This document shows positions 1 through 8,014 of a stretch of 64,000 nucleotides of DNA, piece after piece (position 1 is the stretch's first letter; each line of letters opens with the position of its first letter). The DNA is taken from contig NZ_CP021382.1 of the NCBI RefSeq assembly GCF_002162135.1, positions 1,240,001 through 1,304,000 of the forward strand. Direction: 5' to 3'. Position numbers and translations under genes: made by a program. The DNA is from Cellvibrio sp. PSBB006. Lineage in GTDB: Bacteria; Pseudomonadota; Gammaproteobacteria; Pseudomonadales; Cellvibrionaceae. The notes beneath the pieces were generated by a model that saw only the letters and a program-made list of their open reading frames with translations, ran no database searches and was not told where the DNA came from.

Positions 1-36
1 GAATCAGATTGGAAACAGCGAATCGTGTGATTATTG

Positions 37-414
37 TTAAATAGGCATGTTCATGATGTCGCGGTAGGCATCCACCAACTTATTGCGCACCTGCACCATC
101 GCCTGGAAAGAAACGGACGCTTTCTGCGAGGCAATCATCACGTCGGTGATATCCACCCCTTCCACACCGCGCTCATAGGCCGTTGCCATGGCGCCGGAGG
201 CTTTCTGCACATTGTTAACCTTGTTGACGGCCTGGGACATCACCTCGCCAAAGCTGGGAATCTTGTTGCCGCCATCGACGGTCAGCGGACCGGTATTGTT
301 AACTTCACCCACATCACGCGGGGCAAGACCTGCCGGGCGCTGGAACGCCTGGGTTTGCGATTTCATCGCACGCATTTCCACCAGTAGACGGTTGATATCC
401 ACACGATCAGTCAT
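37..414 (-). CDS. fliE: Flagellar hook-basal body protein FliE
   Basis: FliE (125 aa) links the MS ring to the proximal rod and is an early substrate of the flagellar export apparatus. The C-terminal half has the family signature, with [19 protein letters not shown] around residues 101-119 and a short MPI tail. Length is near the usual 105-125 aa. The ATG at 414 begins [11 protein letters not shown]. In Pseudomonas fliE follows fleR and heads the fliEFGHIJ run; here it is separated from fleR by about 4 kb of iron-uptake genes. fliF would lie beyond the left edge. A sigma-54-type promoter sits just upstream at 488-508. Confidence 0.95.
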   Translation of the reverse strand: MTDRVDINRLLVEMRAMKSQTQAFQRPAGLAPRDVGEVNNTGPLTVDGGNKIPSFGEVMSQAVNKVNNVQKASGAMATAYERGVEGVDITDVMIASQKASVSFQAMVQVRNKLVDAYRDIMNMPI

Positions 415-487
415 GGCGAGATTCTCTTTTGGTCGTTAACACAATGGGCAGCGACAAGAAATTGGCGTTACCGGATTCTGGGTGGGA

Positions 488-508
488 TATTGCACAAAGC
501 AGGCCAAT
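488..508 (-). promoter_or_regulatory. Sigma-54-type promoter of fliE
   Basis: On the minus strand TTGGCCTGCTTTGTGCAA gives the invariant GG and GC with exactly 10 bases between them. It lies about 75 bases upstream of the fliE ATG, which fits FleQ/FleR-type activation of the fliE operon. By-eye match, not scored. Confidence 0.7.
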
Positions 509-637
509 CTTTGCCGCCCGGCAATGCCTTGCCGCTGCGGGGCTTTCATTGCTCTGGCACCGCGCTGATTTCTTTCACAGGTTTGTCATTAAAGCGCTTT
601 AGGATTCCAGGCATCACAGCTTTCATAGGACTCCACC

Positions 638-838
638 ATGGAACAAAACCTGATTGCCAACGATAGCTTTTTGATTGAAAACGCCCTGACTGAATTTATC
701 CACAGCGCTGCTGCTGCCAATAAAAAGGCGCAGAAAATTCGCCAGAATATGGAGTACCGTCGCAAGTTGGAGTTGCGGATGGAGGAGATGCGGTTGCGGC
801 GGGAGACTTGTGAGTTTGAGTTTGAAGTGAAGAAGTAG
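638..838 (+). CDS. Small charged helical protein, unknown function
   Basis: A 66-aa ORF starting at ATG 638 with an AGGA Shine-Dalgarno about 8 bases upstream. The C-terminal half is very rich in Arg, Glu and Met (RRKLELRMEEMRLRRET) and should form one amphipathic helix. It faintly resembles the short charged PA3496-type proteins of pseudomonads, but I cannot confirm that. There is no signal peptide or membrane segment. It stands alone on the plus strand between fliE and the PepSY gene, both on the minus strand, and is followed by the palindrome at 881-986, which could terminate it. A perfect palindrome, TAAAGCGCTTTA, lies at 590-601 in its leader. Confidence 0.55.
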   Translation: MEQNLIANDSFLIENALTEFIHSAAAANKKAQKIRQNMEYRRKLELRMEEMRLRRETCEFEFEVKK

Positions 839-880
839 AAAAAGAGCAAACGCCGGAAAAGTGATACCTGCACTATACGA

Positions 881-986
881 GTTTGGCGTTAGGCCCTTTG
901 TTTCGAAACCCTCAAGTCAGGGACGACTTGAGGGAGCTACAGGGATGTATTCATGCGTTTTCGAAACAAAGGGCCTAATGACAAAC
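881..986. repeat. Palindromic element A (divergent member)
   Basis: Perfect 20-bp inverted arms at 889-908 and 959-978 extend to 881 and 986 with one mismatch and one G-T pair. Inside is a second hairpin (909-918 with 925-934, a 10-bp stem). It is followed by CTACAGGGATGTATTCATG at 937-955, which resembles the CTACAGGGAAGTATTCACGG stretch of element E. It lies between convergent genes (small ORF and PepSY gene), so a bidirectional terminator role is plausible. Confidence 0.75.
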
Positions 987-1061
987 GGACTACGAAGCAC
1001 CTACAACACCAAACTCATTTCGTGCCAGAATCAAAAAATAAGTAAAACAAGTTCTGGTAAA

Positions 1062-2156
1062 TCAGCGTGTTGATCTTTTTTTGAAGTAGCTGATGCCGCC
1101 GGTCAGGCTGAGCCAAACCAGGGTAATGCCGCTAAAAAATACCAGGAACACATAAACAGCATTCATGCCGTAGGCGGAGTGTAACGGGTAGAGTTGATTG
1201 ACTAAACGCCGCGCGGGGCTGACTTCGTCGGAGCGGGCGCTGAGGGTGATGTCGCCGGTAAGGGTGTTGATTTTTACGGAGGTGCGGCCGTTGGGGTGCC
1301 ATTCGTCTGGCAGGCGGAAACGGATGCTGGCATCCGGGGCGTTGACGGTGGGTAGGCGTATGTAGGTGGGCCAGCCGTCGGGGATGAATTTATGGGCGGC
1401 CAGTAAGAATTGCGCGGGGGTTGCGTCTACATGGGAGGTTGAGGGTATGACCTGTTCCAGGTGATTCGGTAGGACGGACACGGGTGCCGGGGACATTAAT
1501 GGACGGACCAGTTTTTGCCATAACATGATCGAGCCAGTGAGCAGTATCACCACGAGTATGACTGATGCCAAAGCGCCACTGTGGCGGTGGTATTGCATCA
1601 GGTAACGCGCGCTGATGTTTTTAGGGAATACCCAGCGCCAGCGAAAACTGCGCTTGGTGGGCCACCACAAGATAATTCCACTGATACACAAAAATAAACC
1701 CACTACCCCGCTGACTAATAAAATTCCTTCACCGATGACGCCGGTAAATAATTCCGTGTGCAGGATGCGCATGAACGCAAAAAAATCCAGCAGCCAGAGA
1801 TTTGTCTGGTGGGGTTCGAGGGTCTCCAACGAGAGTAGCTGGACCTGCTGTTTGTCGATGCCGGTTAATGTCCAGTAAGGTTCTTCCAGGTTAGGCGCTT
1901 TAATTAAATCCCGTTGCGCTGGTGCAATGTTTGCGGCAATGACATCGAGTTGCGCTGCCATTTGAGCTACACCGTAGTGTGCTGGTAATTCTGCTTGTGG
2001 CACCATCAACCATGTAATCAGCAATTTTTTGTAAACCAGCGAAATACCGCTGAAGGCTGCCAGCAATAGAAAAATCAATACCGCCAATCCGCACCACAGG
2101 TGCCAGCGCTCTAAAGTGCTGGCACGGTGGGAACGGCGGGAACGACTGCTAGGCAT
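1062..2156 (-). CDS. PepSY-associated transmembrane protein
   Basis: A 364-aa inner-membrane protein of the PepSY-TM family. Membrane segments are visible near residues 20-45, 135-165 and 190-215 and near the C-terminus (YVFLVFFSGITLVWLSL). PepSY-like periplasmic stretches lie between them, and WW and HRHSG motifs are typical of the family. Such proteins often accompany siderophore receptors and are proposed to act in iron reduction or release. It ends the two-gene unit begun by the TonB receptor (25-base gap) and so probably shares its Fur control. The exact reaction is unknown. Confidence 0.8.
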   Translation of the reverse strand: MPSSRSRRSHRASTLERWHLWCGLAVLIFLLLAAFSGISLVYKKLLITWLMVPQAELPAHYGVAQMAAQLDVIAANIAPAQRDLIKAPNLEEPYWTLTGIDKQQVQLLSLETLEPHQTNLWLLDFFAFMRILHTELFTGVIGEGILLVSGVVGLFLCISGIILWWPTKRSFRWRWVFPKNISARYLMQYHRHSGALASVILVVILLTGSIMLWQKLVRPLMSPAPVSVLPNHLEQVIPSTSHVDATPAQFLLAAHKFIPDGWPTYIRLPTVNAPDASIRFRLPDEWHPNGRTSVKINTLTGDITLSARSDEVSPARRLVNQLYPLHSAYGMNAVYVFLVFFSGITLVWLSLTGGISYFKKRSTR

Positions 2157-2181
2157 AGATCAACCGGGGCTGGGAGAAAAT

Positions 2182-4281
2182 TTAAAAACTTTTCTGGTAA
2201 CCGAGACTAAAGCTGCGCCCCAACCCTTTGAAGTTGCGGATGTCATTGGGGCTGCTCTGCGAATAGTAGGTGTAATAATCTTCGTTGGTAATATTCTGCG
2301 CTGCAAAACTGATCGTGCCACCCAGTGCGGCGAGATCGGTACTCAAGTCAATCGTGGTGTAGCCTTCAAATTCATTGATCGTCGTGCCGCTGTTGTTTTT
2401 CACGGAGCGATCAAATAAATAATTGACTTGCAGGCGTGAATTGAATGCATCAGACCAGGCGCGATCCCAGCTGATATTCAAACGATCCGGCGCAATGTTG
2501 GTACCGTCCAGATCGGAATCCACGCGACCATCATCATCCGAATCATAACGGCCTTCTGCTTGAGCATAACGCAGTCCCAACAAGTCGAGATCTGTGACCG
2601 CCCATTGCGTACTCAACTCCCACCCTTCAATCTCGGTTTTTTCGCGATTCACAGTGTAAACACCGTCTGCGCCGCGCTGTAAACGCTCACCGAAATCCGA
2701 TTCGGAGGTGTAGTAACTCAATTGCGCTTTTACATCGTTTCCGGAATATTCAATCCCGAACTCGGTGCTCTCGGTCAGGATCGGCGTTAAATCCAGAAAA
2801 CTCTCGACGCTTTGATCAGGCTCGTTGATACCGCGCAGTACGCGGCCAACATCCGGCATGGAAAACGCCTCGGAATAGTTGCCGAACACACGCCACGCGT
2901 TCGTTAACTGGTAAGTACTGCCGAGGTTAAATAAGGTTTCGGAAAACTCCGGTTTACCGCCTTCAACAAATCGGCTGCCGTAAGATGCCAGCGTGGTGAA
3001 GTCGTCGACTTCCAGTTTGGATTTTTCGTAACGCACGCCGGTGGTAACCACCAGTTTTTCAACGCCGGTAAATTCAGCCTGTGCATAAGGAGCGTAGTTA
3101 AGGTAACGCGTCTCTGGCACCCAGGCGCGATTGGTTTGAATCAGGGCTTGCCAGGTTTTATCTTCCAGCAAATCCATACCGTAAACCAGGCTCACCGGTA
3201 ACCCCGCGATATCATCTTTCGCGAGGGTAATTTTCATCCCCAGTTTTTCCGAATTATTTTGCGACTGGTCAATCAGGTCAGGACCGTAGGCCGGGTCTTG
3301 AAAAGTCGCGAGCGGAATAGCTTCAGCGCCGTAGGTCGCTTCAAAATCCTGACGGAAACCTTGAATGCGCAAGCTGTGGCCGAGGAACTCATCGTTGGTG
3401 TAATTAAGACTGATAGCCGTCACATTATTGCGCGCGCCCTCGCCTTCGATCTCGCCTTTTACCGCGCTGCTGGGAATGCCTTCTGATACATCGCCGGGGA
3501 CTGAAACCCACTCGTTGTTACTTTCGATATCGTAGGTGTTCACCATCAACTCGATGCGCTGGTCATCCCAGTTGTAACCGGCTTTAATAAAGCCGTTCAG
3601 GGATTCGGAATCCATGGTGTCGCCCTGGGTATTATCCGCACCGATGATGTCGCCGTTGGCGTCGTACGCGATACCGGTGCTGCGGTAACTCAGGCTGGCC
3701 AATATGTCGGACTGGCCGAAGCTGTTGGAGATACTGTAATTCACGCCGTAGTCAGCGCTCTCGCCCACATCTTCCGTTTGAAAACCAGTGCTCAAACGGA
3801 TGCTCTGATCCAGGCCGCTGCCCGGCTTTTTAGTGATCAGGTTGATGATGCCGCCCGCCGCGCCGAGCCCATGGATCGCGTTGGCGCCATGCAGCACTTC
3901 AACCCGCTCCAGCATCGCCGGGTCGATAGTACGGCCATCTCGTCCGCCATCGCGCAGGGGGTTGGACTGAGGCACGCCGTCAATCATGTAAAGCGGCTTG
4001 CGCCCGCGCAAACTCTCCCCGGCGTTGGTCATCTTCTGCCGGCTTGGCGAGAATCCCGGAATCAGATTCCCCAGAACCGTCGACAAATCGTGTTGCACCG
4101 CCAGTTGCTGCTCCAATTCCACCTGACCGATGACCGTCACGGTATTCGGAATGGTGCTCAAGGGCTTTTCAACACGGCTTGAGGTGACAATCACTATCTC
4201 CGTCGGGAGATCAGCCAGACTCGGCATAGACACGGCTGCCGCGCACATAAGAAGACACATACCAGAGGATTTGGTAGACAT
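2182..4281 (-). CDS. TonB-dependent outer-membrane siderophore receptor
   Basis: A 699-aa outer-membrane receptor for an iron chelate. There is a short signal peptide (about residues 1-23), then a TonB-box-like EIVIVTSSR. The plug domain (about 35-150) includes ESLRGRKPLYMIDGVPQSN and VEVLHGANAIHGLGAAGG. A 22-stranded barrel ends in a C-terminal Phe (LGYQKSF), as expected for BAM recognition. The substrate cannot be named from sequence; FyuA- or catecholate-type receptors are the nearest style. A Fur-box-like site lies 64 bases upstream, and the PepSY gene follows directly, so iron-repressed co-expression is likely. The pair is inserted between fleR and fliE. Confidence 0.9.
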   Translation of the reverse strand: MSTKSSGMCLLMCAAAVSMPSLADLPTEIVIVTSSRVEKPLSTIPNTVTVIGQVELEQQLAVQHDLSTVLGNLIPGFSPSRQKMTNAGESLRGRKPLYMIDGVPQSNPLRDGGRDGRTIDPAMLERVEVLHGANAIHGLGAAGGIINLITKKPGSGLDQSIRLSTGFQTEDVGESADYGVNYSISNSFGQSDILASLSYRSTGIAYDANGDIIGADNTQGDTMDSESLNGFIKAGYNWDDQRIELMVNTYDIESNNEWVSVPGDVSEGIPSSAVKGEIEGEGARNNVTAISLNYTNDEFLGHSLRIQGFRQDFEATYGAEAIPLATFQDPAYGPDLIDQSQNNSEKLGMKITLAKDDIAGLPVSLVYGMDLLEDKTWQALIQTNRAWVPETRYLNYAPYAQAEFTGVEKLVVTTGVRYEKSKLEVDDFTTLASYGSRFVEGGKPEFSETLFNLGSTYQLTNAWRVFGNYSEAFSMPDVGRVLRGINEPDQSVESFLDLTPILTESTEFGIEYSGNDVKAQLSYYTSESDFGERLQRGADGVYTVNREKTEIEGWELSTQWAVTDLDLLGLRYAQAEGRYDSDDDGRVDSDLDGTNIAPDRLNISWDRAWSDAFNSRLQVNYLFDRSVKNNSGTTINEFEGYTTIDLSTDLAALGGTISFAAQNITNEDYYTYYSQSSPNDIRNFKGLGRSFSLGYQKSF

Positions 4282-4344
4282 GGGAAATCCTTAATCGGGA
4301 AACGAATTAGAGGAGAATTAATGCGACAGGAGGTTACCAGTAAT

Positions 4345-4363
4345 AATAATGATTATCAATATT
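4345..4363 (-). promoter_or_regulatory. Fur box upstream of the TonB receptor
   Basis: On the minus strand AATATTGATAATCATTATT matches the 19-base Fur consensus GATAATGATAATCATTATC at 16 positions by my count, in the leader of the TonB receptor gene. This predicts repression under iron-replete conditions. Confidence 0.8.
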
Positions 4364-4460
4364 AGACGTATTACCAGCAAAGCAAATATACGTAATGCCA
4401 GGCGCCAGGTGATGATCTGCCCTGCGAATGCAGAGCAAAGAAGAAAATACCCGAGAAGAG

Positions 4461-4500
4461 TGCATCGCTTAGTGAGCCGAACTCAATCCTGAGCGATGCA
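4461..4500. terminator. Hairpin downstream of fleR
   Basis: A perfect 9-bp inverted repeat, TGCATCGCT (4461-4469) and AGCGATGCA (4492-4500), lies 15 bases after the fleR stop. There is no clear T-run on the minus strand, so intrinsic termination of fleSR is plausible but not certain. Confidence 0.45.
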
Positions 4501-4515
4501 TTTATTCCCTATTGT

Positions 4516-6078
4516 TTACTCTGTAATTTCAAACCCTTCTTCGCGCAGCCGCGCGATTTTGTAGCGCAGCGTGCGCGCACTGATGCCGAGACGTTCGGCG
4601 GTATTTTTACGACTGCCGCGCTCCATACGCAGTGCATTCATAATAATTTCAAATTCGTGACGCTTGAGGTCATTACCCAACGCCGGGCTTTTATGGGGGT
4701 TGGGGTCAATCAACATCAAATGCTGTGGGTCAACATTATTCACATGGAGATGATTATTTATGGATGTCATACCGCCCGACATCATCGGCTGCGCTATTGC
4801 TTCCGCTTGCCGGACAAAGGGATTTAAAGGTTGAACATCCTGATTGAAAGCATCCGGCGTATTTGTTGGTGCAGGCCTGCTGAAAGTCTCTTGATTGCTC
4901 ACGCTGGTGTTATACAAGCCGGTACTTTCCAACCCCAGATCCTCGGCCTGAATCGCGGTGCCGATTTGTAAAATCAATGCGCGCTGCATCACGTTATCCA
5001 GCTCGCGCACATTACCCGGCCAGCTATAACCCAATAACGCCTGTTGTGCTGACGAGGATAAGCTGACGCGCCCGCGATTTTGTTTTTGCGCGTGCTTGTG
5101 CAGAATTTTTTCAGCCAGCGGAATAATGTCTTCAACACGGCTACGCAACGGCGCCCACTGCAACGGCAAAACACTCAAGCGATAATACAAGTCTTCACGG
5201 AATTTTCCAGCAGCAACTTCGCTGCGCATATCGCGGTTGGAGGTGGCAATAACGCGCACATCCAGTTTGATGGTTTTACGGCCGCCCAAACGCTCGACTT
5301 CACGCTCCTGCAACACGCGTAATAATTTCGCCTGCAAGCCAATATCCATCTCGGAAATTTCATCGAGTAACAAGGTGCCGCCGTTGGCTTGTTCAAATTT
5401 ACCCGGCGCACTGCTGTGCGCGCCGGTGTAGGCGCCTTTCTCATGACCGAACAACATGGCTTCGAGCATATTTTCCGGAATGGCCGCACAGTTGATCGCA
5501 ATAAAGGGTTGCTTGCTGCGCGGTGAATGGTTGTGGATGTAACGGGCCAATACTTCTTTACCGGTACCGGATTCGCCCACCACCAACACCGTGGAATCCG
5601 ATTGTGCAACGCGTTGGGCGAGCAATAATAATTGTTTACTGGATGCTGCCTGCGCCACCGGTTCATCGCCAGCAAACTGCGCAACACCCACATGGCGCGC
5701 TACGGTTTCTACCAGGGTTTGCGGTGCAAAGGGCTTCACCAGATAATCCACCGCACCCTGTTTCATCGCTTCAACGGACTCACTGATGCTCGCGTAAGCC
5801 GTGATCAACATCATCGGAATTTGTGGGTGATGCTGTTTTACTTCACGCAATAATTCATGGCCACTCATGCCACCCATGTTGACGTCGGAGACGATCATGC
5901 GCACGTCGTCCACACGCGCCAATTGTTGTAGCGCTTCTTCACCGCTGCTGGCGAGCAACACATCGTAATCCGCCAATTGCAAGGTATCGCATAACGCCTC
6001 GCGCAGGTTGTTATCGTCTTCAACCACCAGGACTTTGATGGCGTCAGCAAAAGTCTGTTGTTGTGCGGCCAGTGCCAT
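4516..6078 (-). CDS. fleR: Sigma-54-dependent flagellar response regulator FleR
   Basis: A 520-aa NtrC-class regulator that activates mid-hierarchy flagellar promoters when phosphorylated by FleS. The receiver domain is at about 14-130 with acidic pocket EDD (20-22) and phosphoacceptor D65. The AAA+ domain is at about 145-380 with Walker A GESGTGKE and the sigma-54 contact loop as GAYTGA (215-220), a Phe-to-Tyr variant. A Fis-type helix-turn-helix lies at the end (ERLGISARTLRYKIARLREEG). It is longer than the roughly 470-aa Pseudomonas protein because of a Pro/Asn-rich linker between the AAA+ domain and the HTH. It sits 14 bases after fleS in one operon. Confidence 0.93.
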   Translation of the reverse strand: MALAAQQQTFADAIKVLVVEDDNNLREALCDTLQLADYDVLLASSGEEALQQLARVDDVRMIVSDVNMGGMSGHELLREVKQHHPQIPMMLITAYASISESVEAMKQGAVDYLVKPFAPQTLVETVARHVGVAQFAGDEPVAQAASSKQLLLLAQRVAQSDSTVLVVGESGTGKEVLARYIHNHSPRSKQPFIAINCAAIPENMLEAMLFGHEKGAYTGAHSSAPGKFEQANGGTLLLDEISEMDIGLQAKLLRVLQEREVERLGGRKTIKLDVRVIATSNRDMRSEVAAGKFREDLYYRLSVLPLQWAPLRSRVEDIIPLAEKILHKHAQKQNRGRVSLSSSAQQALLGYSWPGNVRELDNVMQRALILQIGTAIQAEDLGLESTGLYNTSVSNQETFSRPAPTNTPDAFNQDVQPLNPFVRQAEAIAQPMMSGGMTSINNHLHVNNVDPQHLMLIDPNPHKSPALGNDLKRHEFEIIMNALRMERGSRKNTAERLGISARTLRYKIARLREEGFEITE

Positions 6079-6092
6079 GGGGAGATCTCCGA

Positions 6093-7304
6093 TTAATGTA
6101 ATTCAGCCAGGGGCATAACCAAAGACGCGCAAGTGCCCTGCCCGACTTTGGATTGCAAATAAAATTTACCGCGATGCGCGCGCGCTACTGCATTCACCAC
6201 CGCCAATCCCAAACCGGTGCCCTGGGCTTTGGTGGTGACAAATAAATCGCCGACCGAACTCAACAAATGTTGCGGAATGCCCGGCCCGGTATCCAGCACG
6301 CGAATCAATAATTGCGGAGGTGCGTCGGTTTGCGCGTTGTATAAACTGAATTCAATCCGCAACTGCGCTTTTTGATCGACCGCCTGAATCGCGTTATTCA
6401 CCAGATTTAACAAGGCACCAATCAGGGCTTCGCGGTTACATTGAATATATTGCTCGCGGCAGTTATTGATCCACTCGCAGTGCGATTCAGACGTCATCAA
6501 AGGCACCTCCATCGCTTCCGCCAGCGCCAGATGTAATTCCGACACACTGATAACATCGTTCAGCGGCAATTCGCCTTTCACGAACAACAGCATGTCCTGA
6601 ACCTGGCGCTCGATATTGTTGAGACGGTTGAAAATCTTTTCGGAAAATTGCTGGCGCCGCTCTTCATCCAGTTTGCCGTTGCACAAATGCCCGGCGTACA
6701 ACATGGCCGCCGACAAGGGCGTGCGAATCTGATGCGCGAGTGCAGACATCATCTTGCCCAGTGCGGATAAACGTTCGTGGCGACTTAATTCACCTTGCAA
6801 GCGACGGGTTTCGGTTTGGTCAGTCAGCAGAATAATCTGGCCATCGACACCCAGGTTGCGCGTGGAGATACTGATGCGACGACCGTCGCGCGTAGAGACT
6901 TCATGCCCATCGTCCTGACGCGGCGCAAAGCTGCGCGCGATCACCTCACGCCACAACTCGCCTTGCAGGGGTTCACCCAGGAGGTCAATGGCGGCGGGGT
7001 TGCATTCGGATACACGCCCGGTGGAGTCGAGCACAACGACGCCACCGGGGAGGAAGTTGAGCAGGTTTTCGAGGCGGTTGGCGATTTGTTCTTTTTCGGC
7101 CAGTTCTTGCATACGCTGGTCGGCGACGCTGTTGAGTTCCTGGTTGAGTTCGGCAACACGGTTTTCTAATAGTTGATAGGAGTCCACCAGTTGTTGGGAC
7201 ATCTGGTTAAAAAGCTCGAAGGCTTTTTTGAGGTCTTGCCCGTCGCCGTTGTCGTGTGGCAGCAGGGATACGACCTTGGATGCAGATTGCATGCCCGGAA
7301 CCAT
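6093..7304 (-). CDS. fleS: Flagellar sensor histidine kinase FleS
   Basis: A 403-aa cytoplasmic kinase with no membrane segment. It has an N-terminal coiled coil (about 25-80), a PAS domain (about 80-165), a HisKA domain with phospho-acceptor H191 in SALAHQIRTPLS, and an HATPase domain with N box (NLVNNAIQA), G1 (DTGPGI) and G2 (GTGLGLAVV). The start near FELFNQMSQQL matches Pseudomonas FleS. The ATG at 7304 has a strong AGAGGAG six bases upstream. It forms an operon with fleR behind a near-consensus sigma-54 promoter at 7371-7388. In Pseudomonas fleS directly follows fleQ; here about 24 kb separates them. Confidence 0.92.
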   Translation of the reverse strand: MVPGMQSASKVVSLLPHDNGDGQDLKKAFELFNQMSQQLVDSYQLLENRVAELNQELNSVADQRMQELAEKEQIANRLENLLNFLPGGVVVLDSTGRVSECNPAAIDLLGEPLQGELWREVIARSFAPRQDDGHEVSTRDGRRISISTRNLGVDGQIILLTDQTETRRLQGELSRHERLSALGKMMSALAHQIRTPLSAAMLYAGHLCNGKLDEERRQQFSEKIFNRLNNIERQVQDMLLFVKGELPLNDVISVSELHLALAEAMEVPLMTSESHCEWINNCREQYIQCNREALIGALLNLVNNAIQAVDQKAQLRIEFSLYNAQTDAPPQLLIRVLDTGPGIPQHLLSSVGDLFVTTKAQGTGLGLAVVNAVARAHRGKFYLQSKVGQGTCASLVMPLAELH

Positions 7305-7370
7305 GGGCTACTCCTCTGTTTTGGGTGCCGCGTCAAAAAATGCGCGGGTGGGTTGAGTTATAGAGGGTGT

Positions 7371-7388
7371 TTGCAAAGGTGGTGCCAA
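7371..7388 (-). promoter_or_regulatory. Sigma-54 promoter of fleSR
   Basis: The minus strand reads TTGGCACCACCTTTGCAA, nearly the full -24/-12 consensus with 10 bases between GG and GC. It lies about 67 bases upstream of the fleS ATG and fits FleQ-driven transcription of fleSR. Confidence 0.88.
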
Positions 7389-7481
7389 GATAAAAAGTTC
7401 TTTTTTTACAATGAGTTATAAGTTGGTGCAGGATATTTAGTCAAAACTTTGGCGAGATTCTGGGTGGGTGATAAAGGGGGG

Positions 7482-7589
7482 GTGGGGATTGGGCAGAAGC
7501 CTTTGAGACTCGCCGTGAACCCATCCATGGGGGCTCATCACCGACATCCTTGTCGGTGATGGTCTCAAAGGCTTCTGCCCAATCCCCAC
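7482..7589. repeat. Palindromic element B
   Basis: Perfect 28-bp inverted arms (7482-7509 and 7562-7589) surround a 52-base core (7510-7561). The core starts CGCCGTGAACCC after one base and ends in a hairpin built from CATCACCGACA and TGTCGGTGATG. Reverse-complemented, this core matches that of element C at 48 of 52 positions by eye. The arms differ from those of every other copy except for the inner GAGAC/GTCTC. Confidence 0.9.
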
Positions 7590-7823
7590 TGTGCCATATT
7601 CAATATTTGTGTTCTTTTCAAAAGTGAAAACAAGCGAATTTCTTAAATTCAGTTTTCAGGAAAACCGCGCTAGATGTTGGAAATACTGAAAGAGTACAAA
7701 CTTAAGCGCCCCGGTAGAATTTGATTGCACAACATACCCGCCGATATTTGAAGCCATGAAGGAACATCCTAAAGGTGCGTTTTTTCCTCTAAAAAGTTAG
7801 AAAGCAGCACGATGGTGACGTAA
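7590..7823. other. Spacer enclosed by palindromes B and C
   Basis: A 234-base stretch, more AT-rich than its surroundings, between two convergently oriented palindromes. It holds an open stretch from 7690 to the stop at 7798-7800 (36 codons, ending MKEHPKGAFFPLKS). It looks like the tail of a coding region but has no ribosome-binding site or full-length frame. I do not recognise it. It may be a gene remnant or a minimal cargo. The aldo/keto reductase promoter should lie to its right. Confidence 0.4.
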
Positions 7824-7925
7824 GGAATCAGGTGATGGTATGCGAGACCATCACCGACATGGATGTCGGTGATGAGCCCCCACGGACGGGTTCACGGCGT
7901 GTCTCGCATACCATCACCTGATTCC
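7824..7925. repeat. Palindromic element C
   Basis: Perfect 25-bp inverted arms (7824-7848 and 7901-7925) surround a 52-base core. The core begins with the CATCACCGACAT/ATGTCGGTGATG hairpin and ends GGGTTCACGGCGT. It is oriented opposite to element B, so the hairpin ends of B and C face each other. It ends 89 bases before the aldo/keto reductase start. Confidence 0.9.
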
Positions 7926-8014
7926 GCCCCCAAAACCAAAAAACCAACTTAACACTCATTAACCACCCAACCCTGTAGACTCCGCCCCCGAGCGCTAACA
8001 AGAGGAGACAAACA

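Noticed and set aside
541..570. Possible plus-strand sigma-54 promoter for the small ORF (CTGGCACCGCGCTGATTT)
   Set aside because: The -24 part fits, but the required GC at -12 is replaced by AT.
7482..7925. CRISPR array or insertion-sequence ends
   Set aside because: There are only two copies, in opposite orientation, with unlike arms; no transposase or cas gene is nearby.
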